This document shows positions 1 to 8,185 of a stretch of 35,814 nt of DNA, piece by piece. Position numbers and translations under genes: made by a program. The notes under the pieces were generated by a model, which saw only the letters and a program-made list of their open reading frames with translations, ran no database searches and was not told the DNA's origin. The stretch is from Anaerolineae bacterium. Its GTDB lineage: Bacteria > Chloroflexota > Anaerolineae > 4572-78 > J111. The DNA lies in NCBI GenBank assembly GCA_016931895.1, contig JAFGDY010000171.1, positions 1 through 35,814 on the forward strand. Direction: 5' to 3'. Every line of letters begins with the position of its first letter. The stretch's first letter is position 1.

Positions 1-2
1 CT

Positions 3-464
3 AAATATTGGTATGGCTACCTCAACCCCGCCGGCCCGCAATACCCCTGCGTGGATGCGGAAGTGACCGACTTTGTAACCTGCCGCCAGGCCGACGGTTC
101 GGCCTGCCCGCCGGAAGACTTTGCCGGCTGCTGCGACGCAGACGCGGGCACGTGCATCAGTTTGCGCGGCTGGTGGAGCACTCGCTTTGACGCCCAGTTC
201 ATCCTTTACAATCCGGCCGACCTGGCCCAGGTAGCCGCCGGAACGTTGAACGCCTGGGAACCCCAACCCTACGCTGCAATAGACATTGACGAGCATCTCT
301 ACCTTGATCCTCCCGTGTGGGACCTGCCCGACCTGGGTGCGGGCGACCAGCGCCGCTACCGCATTGGCGACGTGGCCTATGACCGGGACAACGGCTTGCT
401 CTACGTGCTGGAACTGTTTGGCGATGAGGCCAAGCCGGTTGTTCACATTTGGCAGGTAGAATAA
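3..464 (+). CDS. C-terminal part of a hypothetical protein (5' end outside window)
   Basis: The frame is open from the first bases of the window, so only the last ~153 residues are visible and the true start lies upstream. A GTG at 51 is in frame, but coding-like sequence (Tyr/Trp-rich, Asn-Pro) continues before it. The visible part is acidic and Cys-rich around residues 15-45 (spacing like C-x9-C-x6-CC-x5-C), which suggests an exported, possibly disulfide-bonded protein. The C-terminus has a strand-rich segment (GDVAYDRDNGLLYVLEL) of the kind seen in secreted beta-propeller or DUF4185-like proteins. I do not recognise the family. Reading frame and codon use resemble the neighbours, so the coding call is firm and the function is unknown. 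Confidence 0.75.
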   Translation, partial: KYWYGYLNPAGPQYPCVDAEVTDFVTCRQADGSACPPEDFAGCCDADAGTCISLRGWWSTRFDAQFILYNPADLAQVAAGTLNAWEPQPYAAIDIDEHLYLDPPVWDLPDLGAGDQRRYRIGDVAYDRDNGLLYVLELFGDEAKPVVHIWQVE

Positions 465-517
465 AAAATGGTTACCACTCACGGCCAACCTTAATGGCCC
501 TGTCATTAACGACGAAT

Positions 518-560
518 GACGAAGGACAAACGACGAAACTCGGTCGTTCGTCCTTCGTCG
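518..560. repeat. Intergenic inverted repeat (GACGAAGGAC... type hairpin)
   Basis: Arms at 518-533 and 544-560 pair almost perfectly around a ~10-nt loop. The left side also contains short tandem GACGAA units (511-537). It lies in the gap after the hypothetical gene and has no T-run, so it looks more like an intergenic repeat element than a classical terminator. Confidence 0.6.
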
Positions 561-632
561 TTGGTCTGAAATTTTAAAATGTGATTTGACCTGAGTAGCG
601 ACCCCCAAAACCCCCAGGCGCTGCCGTTAACC

Positions 633-661
633 TTTACCTTCCACCCGTTATGGGCTACAAT
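633..661 (+). promoter_or_regulatory. Candidate sigma70-type promoter for the SDR gene
   Basis: TTTACC (633-638), a 17-bp spacer and TACAAT (656-661) match the -35/-10 consensus at 4/6 and 5/6. It lies ~80 bp upstream of the dehydrogenase start and would place the palindrome at 683-715 in the 5' leader. Confidence 0.4.
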
Positions 662-682
662 AAACCATATAGGTTTTACGCA

Positions 683-715
683 AAATGTTGATTGAGCTTG
701 TCGAAATCAACATTT
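683..715. repeat. Palindrome with TTGAGCTTGTCGAA core
   Basis: Perfect 11-bp arms (683-693 and 705-715) flank the loop. The centre, TTGAGCTTGTCGAA at 692-705, is the complement of the CTTCGACAAGCTCAG-type motif that recurs between genes in many bacterial genomes. It ends ~25 bp before the SDR start. Confidence 0.6.
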
Positions 716-740
716 CCTAAATAAAATGTGGAGGATAAAT

Positions 741-1511
741 TTGAGCATCTTGGATCATTTTCGTCTCGATAACCGCGTGGCCCTCGTTACCGGCGGCAAT
801 CAAGGCCTGGGCCGGGCGATGGCCACCGCCCTGGCCGAGGCCGGAGCCAGGGTAGCCATCACCAGCCGCAACCGGCAGCGGGCCCAAACGGCTGCGGCAG
901 AAGTGCAGTCGGCCACCGGCCAACCATGCCAGGGCTATGCCTGCGACGTGGTCAATCCAGAACAAGTAACCACGTTGGTGAACCAGGTGCTGGCCGATTT
1001 TGGCCAGATTGACATTTTGATCAATAACGCCGGGATCAATATCCGGGGATCCATTGAGGCATTGTCGTTAGAGGATTTTCGGCAAGTGCAGGATACCAAC
1101 GTTACCGGCGTGTGGTTGATGTGCCAGGCAGTGGCGCCGTATCTAAAAGCGCAGAAATACGGGCGGGTCATCAACCTTGGCTCTATCATGTCGCTCGTGG
1201 CCCTGCCGCAGCGCACTTCGTATGCGGCCAGCAAAGGAGCCGTGCTCCAATTGACCCGCGCCCTGGCTGTGGAATGGGCGCCTTACGGCATTACCGTCAA
1301 CGCTATGCTGCCCGGCCCCTTTGCCACCGAGATGAATCGCAGTCTGTTAAACGACCCCGAACAGTACCAGGCCTTTGCCGCCAAAATCCCCCTGGGACGG
1401 TGGGGCGAGTTGGCTGAAATTGGCGGGCTGGCGGTATTTCTGGCCAGCGATGCCGCCAGTTTTATCACCGGGGCGGGTATTCCCATTGACGGCGGCTGGA
1501 CAGCGATTTAG
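741..1511 (+). CDS. Short-chain dehydrogenase/reductase (SDR), classical type
   Basis: A ~256-residue cytoplasmic NAD(P)-dependent oxidoreductase of the FabG / gluconate 5-dehydrogenase-like classical SDR group. Seen in sequence: the Rossmann cofactor motif TGGNQGLG near residues 17-24, the NNAGI motif, the catalytic Ser in GSIMS and the YAASK active-site motif, with a C-terminal GAGIPIDGGW typical of this group. I chose TTG at 741 because GGAGG at 730-734 sits 6 nt before it; the in-frame ATG at 726 lies upstream of that ribosome-binding site. Length is normal. It is a single gene closed by a terminator. The first strand is followed by TSRNR, which would suit NADP, but the substrate (sugar acid, acyl-ACP or other ketone) cannot be read from sequence. 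Confidence 0.93.
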   Translation: MSILDHFRLDNRVALVTGGNQGLGRAMATALAEAGARVAITSRNRQRAQTAAAEVQSATGQPCQGYACDVVNPEQVTTLVNQVLADFGQIDILINNAGINIRGSIEALSLEDFRQVQDTNVTGVWLMCQAVAPYLKAQKYGRVINLGSIMSLVALPQRTSYAASKGAVLQLTRALAVEWAPYGITVNAMLPGPFATEMNRSLLNDPEQYQAFAAKIPLGRWGELAEIGGLAVFLASDAASFITGAGIPIDGGWTAI

Positions 1512-1512
1512 G

Positions 1513-1539
1513 AGTTGGTTAAAACCGGCCAACTTTTTC
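1513..1539 (+). terminator. Intrinsic terminator after the SDR gene
   Basis: AGTTGG (1513-1518) pairs with CCAACT (1529-1534), followed at once by a run of five T. It begins 2 nt after the SDR stop codon. Confidence 0.6.
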
Positions 1540-1890
1540 TAGTACAAATGTCCAATACCCTATTAATAGAATGTCGTTTACTATATAAGGAAAAGTTATT
1601 GTGGCCCGCAATCCAGCTTTACCCTGATATTTAAGATGCGCCATAACTACTCAGCCTCCATGTCATTCCGCGCGATAGCGAGGGATTTTCTTGATTTGGC
1701 GGTTAAGAGGGTGTCAGTTTGGCAAAAAGTTATTTTCTCGTCGCTAAAGATAAATTTTTCACACAACCGGGTCATTATTGGTCCGGTTATTTGTTTAGGG
1801 CCTTATATTTTCTCATTTCTGATTTCTCACCCATGAAACTTATCTACTTGAGGCAAAGCTTCGTTAGACCCTACAAGGATATTCAGGATT
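1540..1890. other. Intergenic region with a degenerate repeat remnant
   Basis: About 350 bp without a convincing gene; a possible 66-codon frame here has no family features and no ribosome-binding site. TGTCATTCCGCGCGATAGCG at 1661-1680 resembles the end of the TGTCATTGCGAG-type element seen whole at 30612-30688. A small AACCGG/CCGGTT hairpin lies at 1765-1788. No clear promoter for the next gene was found. Confidence 0.5.
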
Positions 1891-3852
1891 ATGATCACGC
1901 CAACCAAAGCGTTGATTGTAGATGATGAAGAAGTAATCCGGGATTTCTGTGAAATCACGCTTCAACACGAAGGCTTTACCGTCCACACGGCCCCCAACGG
2001 CCAGGTTGCGCTGGAAGCGCTGGCTAACGAACCATACGATTTAATTCTGCTTGATATTAGCATGCCGGTGATGAATGGATTGACCGTGCTGGAACACATC
2101 GCCAGCGATTACAACCACGTCAGCGCCATTATGATGACGGGTTACGCCACCCTGGAGTCGGCGGTACTGGCCCAAGATTTAGGCGCCGAGGGCTTTATCT
2201 TAAAACCCTTTGACAACAGAAAATTGGTGAGAGTGATCAACCAGGTGCTAGAACGCCGCCGCTTGCGCCAGGATTACGCCCGGCTCCAGGCCCACTTGCC
2301 CCTGATCGCCCTCAGCCATCGCCTGGTTACAGAACAAAGCCTGGAATCGTTGGCCGAAGCTGCCCTGAAAATTGCCTGCGCCGAAACCGGGGCCGTGGCC
2401 GCGGCGCTCTGGCTATTGCCCGCGCCTGCCGCTTTTCTACGACGGCCGGAAGATTGGCCGGATACCGCGCCGGCCCCCCTGGCTCATATCGGCCAGTCTC
2501 TTTTGCTGCCTGACCTCAAGGCCTGGCCCGACCCGACCAGGACAGCCTGGTTGGCCCTTAACGAGCAAAACAAGGCCGTGTCGGACATCACCCAGGCCAG
2601 CCTATTGCACCTGCTGCTGCAAACAGAGGGCCAACAAGTGGGGGTGATGAGCCTGGCCAGCCCGGCCCGCCACCTGACCACCAACGATCTGGATTTCCTG
2701 ACGGTGATGAGTAACTATCTGGCTGTGGGCCTGGAAAATCGCTACCTGTACGAAGCCATTGATCTGGCCCGCCAGGAGTGGAAAACAATTTTTAATACCT
2801 TCAATGACGGCCTGGTGGCCCACCGGGCCGGTGACGGCCTCATTACCCGGGCCAACCAGGCTATGGCTACCTGGTTAAACACCACCGTGGAAGCGCTCAT
2901 CCACCGGCCCATCACCCACATTCCCATTGACGAGCAGGGCCATACTCTTGGTGATTTGCCGCTGCCCGGCAGTGAGGAAGAGCCGGGCAATGGTCCGGGC
3001 TGGCAGGCCACGGAGTTCGCTTCACCGCCCTGGGCGCCGGGCAAATCCTTTCGGGTGAGAACGTTTCCCCTCTACAAAACCGGCCCTGGCGGCGAGCCGG
3101 AACAGGAATTGATCGAGATGATCCACGTGCTAGAGGATGTCACCCTGGCTAACAAAATGCAAACGCAACTGCTGCAAACCGAAAAACTGTCGGCCCTGGG
3201 CCGTCTGCTGGCCTCGCTGGCCCACGAAATCAACAATCCCCTGCAAGCCCTGCGCAGCGGCCTGCGCCTGCTGGCCCGCCCCAACCTGGACGACGAAAAA
3301 CGGCAGCGTTACGTGGCCACCCTGGATAAAGAAGTGGAACGTCTCATTGATACCACTCTGCAAACCCTTGAATTTGCTCGCCCCGGCCGGGTGGGCAAAA
3401 AATCTACCAACCTCAATCAATTGCTCAGAGAAACGTTAATTCTGGTGAGCAAACAACTCCAACGCCAGCAAATTGAAACGGCCCTGGCTTTAGGTTCAGA
3501 TTTACCCCCCCTGCTGGTCGTCCCCGACCAGATCAAACAGGTTTTTCTTAACCTGATTTTGAACGCCATTGATGCCATGCCCGACGGCGGACGCTTGAGT
3601 TTGACCACCCGCCATCTTCCAGCCGACAACCTGGCGGCGGCGACTCTGGCCGACACGGGGCGGGGCATATCGCCCGAAATTCTCAATAGAATTTACGAGC
3701 CATTCTTCTCCACCAAAGAAGCCGGCACCGGCCTGGGACTTTCCATCAGCTACAGTATTGTGGAAGCGCACGGCGGGCGCATTGAGGTGGAAAGCAAGCC
3801 CGGCGCCGGCAGCACTTTTACGGTTTATTTGCCGGTTAAGGATAACGCTTAA
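1891..3852 (+). CDS. Hybrid sensor kinase: REC-GAF-PAS-HisKA-HATPase
   Basis: A soluble 653-residue signalling protein. An N-terminal receiver (about 5-120) has the acidic pair in VDDEE, phosphoacceptor D55 (LILLDISMP), T83 and K105. A GAF-like domain spans ~140-285 and a PAS-like domain ~290-415. The kinase core has phosphoaccepting H445 in SLAHEINNPLQAL, the N-box VFLNLILNAIDAM, the G1 box ADTGRGIS and the G2 box GTGLGLSIS. No membrane segment is visible, so it senses inside the cell. A receiver at the N-terminus suggests it sits inside a relay, taking phosphate from another kinase or autoregulating. The downstream response regulator starts 15 nt after its stop codon, which indicates an operon pair. 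AAGGA about 11 nt upstream supports the start. Confidence 0.93.
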   Translation: MITPTKALIVDDEEVIRDFCEITLQHEGFTVHTAPNGQVALEALANEPYDLILLDISMPVMNGLTVLEHIASDYNHVSAIMMTGYATLESAVLAQDLGAEGFILKPFDNRKLVRVINQVLERRRLRQDYARLQAHLPLIALSHRLVTEQSLESLAEAALKIACAETGAVAAALWLLPAPAAFLRRPEDWPDTAPAPLAHIGQSLLLPDLKAWPDPTRTAWLALNEQNKAVSDITQASLLHLLLQTEGQQVGVMSLASPARHLTTNDLDFLTVMSNYLAVGLENRYLYEAIDLARQEWKTIFNTFNDGLVAHRAGDGLITRANQAMATWLNTTVEALIHRPITHIPIDEQGHTLGDLPLPGSEEEPGNGPGWQATEFASPPWAPGKSFRVRTFPLYKTGPGGEPEQELIEMIHVLEDVTLANKMQTQLLQTEKLSALGRLLASLAHEINNPLQALRSGLRLLARPNLDDEKRQRYVATLDKEVERLIDTTLQTLEFARPGRVGKKSTNLNQLLRETLILVSKQLQRQQIETALALGSDLPPLLVVPDQIKQVFLNLILNAIDAMPDGGRLSLTTRHLPADNLAAATLADTGRGISPEILNRIYEPFFSTKEAGTGLGLSISYSIVEAHGGRIEVESKPGAGSTFTVYLPVKDNA

Positions 3853-3867
3853 CCCTGGAAATTGACC

Positions 3868-4665
3868 ATGGAATTGCCTGAAGCAAACAACATTCTCATT
3901 GTAGACGACGAAGACAGCCTGCGCTTCTTTTTATCTGAAGAACTAACGGGGCATGGCTACCGGGTTTACACTGCCGCCGATGGCCGGGAGGCCCTGGCCT
4001 TTCTGGAAAACACTGCGGTTGACGTGGCCGTGATTGACCTGCAAATGCCCGGCCTCAACGGTTTGGAGTTGATGAGCGCCATGCAAGCGTTGCCGGACTC
4101 CCCAGAACTGATTATGCTCACCGCCCACGCCACCCTGGAAATCTCCATTAAGGCCATGCGGCGCGGGTGCAGCGACTTTTTATTGAAACCGTGTGATGTT
4201 GACGAACTGTTGGGCAGCGTGAGCCAGGCCATGGCCCGCCGCCGCCAAAAATTGCGGCAAAAAATGGCGGCGCGCCTATTGGCCGATAGTTTGGGCCTGG
4301 ATACCTCGTCGCCAGTGAGTCGAACAGAGCGTTATACTGCGCCTACGCCAACCGCCGCCACGCTGGCGGTTGGCGGCCTGATTTTGGACATGGAAGCCAT
4401 GACCGCAACTAAAGAAGGCCAGCTCCTCTCGCTCACGCCAACCGAGTTTCGCCTGCTGGTAACGCTGATGAAACGGCCCAACCATCCCCACACGTTCCAG
4501 GAACTGGCCGAAGTGACGCACGGCCAACAGGTTGACCGGGCTGAGGCGCGTGACTTGCTCAAAAGCCACATCGGGCGTTTGCGCCAAAAACTGGGCCAGG
4601 CCGCCGACGGCCAGGCCTACATTGCCAACGTGCGGGGGGTAGGCTACAAATTTGAGGGAGGATAA
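3868..4665 (+). CDS. OmpR/PhoB-family response regulator
   Basis: A 265-residue DNA-binding regulator, probably the partner of the kinase just upstream. The receiver (1-120) carries DDE near 13-15, phosphoacceptor D57 (VIDLQMPGLNG), a Thr in LTAHA and Lys in LLKP. A linker of about 50 residues leads to a C-terminal winged helix with LTPTEFRLL and the terminal GVGYKF wing of OmpR-type proteins. A TTG at 3862 is in frame, but the ATG at 3868 has a better spaced GGA. The longer linker and a divergent helix region (no EVWG-like motif) set it apart from the two other OmpR-type regulators in this window. Confidence 0.9.
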   Translation: MELPEANNILIVDDEDSLRFFLSEELTGHGYRVYTAADGREALAFLENTAVDVAVIDLQMPGLNGLELMSAMQALPDSPELIMLTAHATLEISIKAMRRGCSDFLLKPCDVDELLGSVSQAMARRRQKLRQKMAARLLADSLGLDTSSPVSRTERYTAPTPTAATLAVGGLILDMEAMTATKEGQLLSLTPTEFRLLVTLMKRPNHPHTFQELAEVTHGQQVDRAEARDLLKSHIGRLRQKLGQAADGQAYIANVRGVGYKFEGG

Positions 4666-4782
4666 GGTTCAAAACCGGGTGCATTTTGGGTCAGATTCGG
4701 GTCACACATCAACCATAAAATTTGTTATAGTAGAAATTAGAATTAGCGACTGTCCTGTGTAACCAGAAAAAGGAAAGAAAAA

Positions 4783-5172
4783 ATGAAAAAGCGCATTCTA
4801 ATTGTTGATGATGAACCCAACCTGGCTTTTCTACTGGCTGAAAATTTGCTTGATCTGGGGCCTGACTATGAAATCGAGGTCTGCAATTCAAGCGCAGATG
4901 CGCTGGCGCTGAATAAAACCAAGCCCTTTGACCTGGTGATCACCGATTTGATGATGCCCGAAATCAACGGCCTGACCCTGACCAAGTATTTGATCCAACA
5001 AAAACCCGAAATAAAACTCATTTTGATCACGGCTTATGGGAATGAAGACGTTGCCCTGAAAGCCAAAAATTTAGGCATCAGCAGTTATATTACCAAACCG
5101 TTTGCCATGGAAGACATGCTTACCGCCGTGCAAACCGCTCTGGAACCAAACGTTGTGAGCCATGCGTATTAG
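4783..5172 (+). CDS. Stand-alone receiver domain protein (CheY-like)
   Basis: A 129-residue single-domain receiver with the acidic pair in VDDE, phosphoacceptor D55 (VITDLMMPEING), Thr in LITAYG and Lys in YITKPF. No output domain. AAGGAAAG 6-12 nt before the ATG fits a good ribosome-binding site. It stands ~100 bp upstream of the chemosensory operon and could be a CheA phosphate acceptor or sink, or could act with the preceding kinase. It uses ITKPF rather than the classic CheY switch surface, so a flagellar role is not implied; no flagellar gene is in the window. Confidence 0.9.
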   Translation: MKKRILIVDDEPNLAFLLAENLLDLGPDYEIEVCNSSADALALNKTKPFDLVITDLMMPEINGLTLTKYLIQQKPEIKLILITAYGNEDVALKAKNLGISSYITKPFAMEDMLTAVQTALEPNVVSHAY

Positions 5173-5269
5173 GAATTTGGTCGGATCGGGACAGTCGCTT
5201 GATTTTTTTGTTTAGTTGGCGTATCTTTAAATTAACCGTGTTTACATAAGAGAGGACAACATCGGCCTG

Positions 5270-5836
5270 ATGAGTCAAAAAACAATTGCCTCTCCTGAAA
5301 AAACGGGGCCTGAGCTTGATCTGCCGGCCTTGCTCACTTTTAAGGTGGCCGAGCAGGTGTATGGGTTACCCGTAACCAACGTGGCGCGTATCATTGAAAT
5401 GGTCACTATTACCCGTTTGCCCGATGTTCCGGCAACCATTCAGGGTATCATCAATCTCCAGGGTAAAGCCGTGCCGGTGATGGATTTGCGCCAGCGTTTT
5501 GGCTTGCCGCCAAAACCCTATGGTTTGCACACGCCCATCATCCTCACCGACATAGACGGCACCGGCCGGATGTTGGGCCTGGTGGTAGATATGGTGGAGG
5601 ATGTGCTCGACGTTTCGCCCGAACATGTAGAAATAACCGAAACAATCGTGCCCACCGAACTGGCCGGCCAGATGACGGCCCAGGCCGGTCACCTGGCCGG
5701 AGTGGCCAAAGTCAACCGGCAAATGATCCTTATCCTCAACATGCGGGCCTTGTTGAATCCCTCGGAACAACTCAAATTATCGCATGTATTGGGCAGTGAG
5801 GGCCGGACGAATGGTGAAGACGGCAGGAAAAGCTAG
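5270..5836 (+). CDS. cheW: CheW-like coupling protein (first of two)
   Basis: A 188-residue CheW-domain scaffold that links receptors to CheA. The CheW fold runs from ~20 to ~165: LLTFKVAEQVYGLPVTNV, then IIEMVTITRLPDVPATIQGI, then GIINLQGKAVPVMDL, which is the conserved INLRG-V-PV-DL pattern. It lies first in the operon and its TAG stop is immediately followed by the cheR ATG. AGAGAGGA lies ~13 nt upstream of the ATG, slightly long, but no better in-frame start exists. By position it corresponds to WspB. Confidence 0.92.
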   Translation: MSQKTIASPEKTGPELDLPALLTFKVAEQVYGLPVTNVARIIEMVTITRLPDVPATIQGIINLQGKAVPVMDLRQRFGLPPKPYGLHTPIILTDIDGTGRMLGLVVDMVEDVLDVSPEHVEITETIVPTELAGQMTAQAGHLAGVAKVNRQMILILNMRALLNPSEQLKLSHVLGSEGRTNGEDGRKS

Positions 5837-7504
5837 ATGAAAGTAGAAAACCCCGAAGCCAACCAGCATATTGGCGCAGGACTAACCCAAAACCAAAATT
5901 CTTCTCAGGGCCAGGAGTTCAAACTTGGCTATGGGGATTATTTGCGTTTTCGGGACCTGGTGCTGGAACGAACCGGCCTGCACTTTCACGAAAAGAAGCG
6001 AGTTGATTTAGAAACAGGTTTGCTTAAATCATTGGCCGAGTCGCCGTTGGCGGCCAATGGCAATCACAACCTGGATCGCTATTACAACCTGCTGTGCGAC
6101 CGGGAAAACCCCACCGGCGAGGCCGAAATGAGCCGCCTCATTAACATTCTGACCATCGGCGAAACCCATTTCTTCCGCGACGAAGCCCAATTTAAGGCCC
6201 TGGCCGAGCACGTGCTACCGGCCCTGATTGCGCGCAAGCGGGCCGCAGCGGCGGCGGTGGGGCCTGATATTCAGCCCCAGTTGAGAGTGTGGAGCGTAGG
6301 CTGCGCTACCGGCGAAGAGCCTTACTCTCTGGCCATTTTGCTCAAAGAGCTTGTGCCGGATATTGATAAGTGGTACATTCTCATCCTGGCCACGGACATT
6401 AATCAAACCGCCCTGCAACGCGCTCAAAAAGCCATTTATTCCGACTGGTCATTCCGAGAAAATCGGGCCAAAGCCCTGCGGCCGCGCTACTTCACCCGCT
6501 ATTTGGGCGCAAATACCGGGGCAGACAATGCGGTGTCTGCCCACCCCAGCCGGGATCGGTATCGCCTGCGCGATGATATCCGGCAGATGGTTACTTTTGC
6601 CTCGCTCAATCTCATTGAAGATGAATACCCGGCCATCCACAACAACACCGTGAGCATGGACCTGATTGTGTGTCGCAACGTCACCATCTACTTTACCGAA
6701 GATACCACTCGCTATCTGGTGCGGAAATTTCACGAAGCGCTGCTGGATGGCGGCTGGCTGGTGGTAGGCCACGCCGAACCATCCCTCACCATTTACCGGG
6801 CTTTTCAAACCCATATTCTATCCGGCACCGTGCTTTACCAAAAAACCGGCTGGACCCATTTACCCCATCAAAAACCCAAATCATCGAAACCGCCGGTTAG
6901 TTTGACTGAAGGTATTGACTTTCAATCGCCACCTTCTGCGCCGCCGGAAACCGAACCCAGGCGGGATACGCCAGCTCCGTCTGCGCCGCCTTCGTCCAAC
7001 GTGGATCCTTACCAGGTGGCCGGGGTGCTTTTGAACAAAGGGCAAACGCAAGAGGCCATTGACGAACTGCACCGCAAACTGGCCAGCAACCCCTACTTTG
7101 TCCCGGCCCACAGCATGCTGGGTCGGGCTTACGCCAATCTGGGTGGTTGGGACAAGGCCCGTTTTTGGTGCCAAAGCGCCTTAAAACTGAATAGCCTACA
7201 GCCCGAAGCCTACTACGTGCTGGGCCTGATTTATGAACACGAAAATCGGGTGGAAGCAGCCATAGAGATGTTCAAAAAGGCCATTTACCTTGACCGCGAA
7301 GCGCCGCTGCTGCACTTTCACCTGGCCCTGCTTTATAAAAAAGCCGGGCAGGCCAGAAAAGCCAAAAGAGCTTGCCTGAATACCATCAGCGTGCTCAAAA
7401 GGTGGCCCCCCGCCAGCATTGTGCCCGATTCGGGCGGCGCTACAACCAAACACCTGTTGGACGCTGCCCAACGAGTACTGGGCGAATTGGAGACTGTCAA
7501 TTAG
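5837..7504 (+). CDS. cheR: CheR-type methyltransferase with C-terminal TPR repeats (WspC-like)
   Basis: A 555-residue SAM-dependent protein-glutamate methyltransferase that would methylate the MCP encoded downstream. The helical CheR N-domain (~28-125) ends in GETHFFRD. The SAM-binding motif VWSVGCATGEEPYSL is at ~151-164, and CRNVTIYF at ~279-286 is the conserved CheR catalytic-fold motif. A Pro/Ser-rich linker (~340-390) leads to about three TPR units (~392-510). The CheR-plus-TPR architecture is typical of alternative chemosensory systems such as Wsp and Frz, where the TPRs tune the methylation complex. It starts directly after the cheW stop, so translation is probably coupled. Confidence 0.93.
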   Translation: MKVENPEANQHIGAGLTQNQNSSQGQEFKLGYGDYLRFRDLVLERTGLHFHEKKRVDLETGLLKSLAESPLAANGNHNLDRYYNLLCDRENPTGEAEMSRLINILTIGETHFFRDEAQFKALAEHVLPALIARKRAAAAAVGPDIQPQLRVWSVGCATGEEPYSLAILLKELVPDIDKWYILILATDINQTALQRAQKAIYSDWSFRENRAKALRPRYFTRYLGANTGADNAVSAHPSRDRYRLRDDIRQMVTFASLNLIEDEYPAIHNNTVSMDLIVCRNVTIYFTEDTTRYLVRKFHEALLDGGWLVVGHAEPSLTIYRAFQTHILSGTVLYQKTGWTHLPHQKPKSSKPPVSLTEGIDFQSPPSAPPETEPRRDTPAPSAPPSSNVDPYQVAGVLLNKGQTQEAIDELHRKLASNPYFVPAHSMLGRAYANLGGWDKARFWCQSALKLNSLQPEAYYVLGLIYEHENRVEAAIEMFKKAIYLDREAPLLHFHLALLYKKAGQARKAKRACLNTISVLKRWPPASIVPDSGGATTKHLLDAAQRVLGELETVN

Positions 7505-7522
7505 TTCTTTAAGGAAAAAATA

Positions 7523-8185
7523 ATGCCCACTCAAAAGTCAAACAACAATCGCCAGCAACCCATCAACCTGAATTTATTTGAAGCCCCGGCAGAGGAAACC
7601 CTGGACCCGGCCGCGCTGGCCGAAATATGGGCTCGTCGCGCCTATGAACTGGCCCAGGAGCCGCCGGCCCCGGCTGTGGGCAAAACCCTGGACCTGCTCA
7701 TTTTCTTTCTGGGCAAGGAGCGGTACGGCATTCCGGTAACCAACGTGCGGGAAATCTATCCCCGGGAACAACTCACCCCTGTCCCGCGCACGCCCAATTT
7801 TGTGGCCGGTGTTTTTAGCGCCAGGGGCCGAATTTTATCTGTGATAGATTTACGCGCCTTTTTTGACCTGCCCCTTCCCGCCAATCCCGCTAAAAAGGGA
7901 AACAAGGGGGAAAACAGCCAGGCTAAAATTGTTGTGGCGGCCGATACCGATCTCAGCTCATTCAACGCCCCCCGTTCCGGCCAAATGTTAGAAGTAGGTA
8001 TTTTGGCCGACGAAGTGGCCGATGTGATGACCATTTTTAAGGAAGATATCCAGCCCCCGCTCACCACCCATACCGGGGTTCGGGCGGAATACATGCAAGG
8101 CATTACCGCCGACCTGCTCGTTGTGCTCAACCTTGACACCTTGCTCCACGATAAGCGATTGATTGTACAGGAGGAATTATTATGA
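7523..8185 (+). CDS. cheW: CheW-like coupling protein (second, with N-terminal extension)
   Basis: A 220-residue protein with an N-terminal extension of ~55 residues before the CheW domain ([20 protein letters not shown] to the end). Conserved points are [19 protein letters not shown] and the terminal [11 protein letters not shown] strand. The extension and position, after CheR-TPR, match WspD. AAGGAAAAAA supports the ATG. Its TGA overlaps the ATG of the receptor gene (ATGA), indicating translational coupling. A Lys/Gly-rich insert (~115-130) between strands is unusual but compatible with a loop. Confidence 0.9.
   Translation: MPTQKSNNNRQQPINLNLFEAPAEETLDPAALAEIWARRAYELAQEPPAPAVGKTLDLLIFFLGKERYGIPVTNVREIYPREQLTPVPRTPNFVAGVFSARGRILSVIDLRAFFDLPLPANPAKKGNKGENSQAKIVVAADTDLSSFNAPRSGQMLEVGILADEVADVMTIFKEDIQPPLTTHTGVRAEYMQGITADLLVVLNLDTLLHDKRLIVQEELL

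Noticed and set aside
1636-1836. 66-codon frame between the SDR and the hybrid kinase
   Set aside because: No ribosome-binding site, AT-rich non-coding-like sequence, and part of it is a degenerate palindromic repeat.
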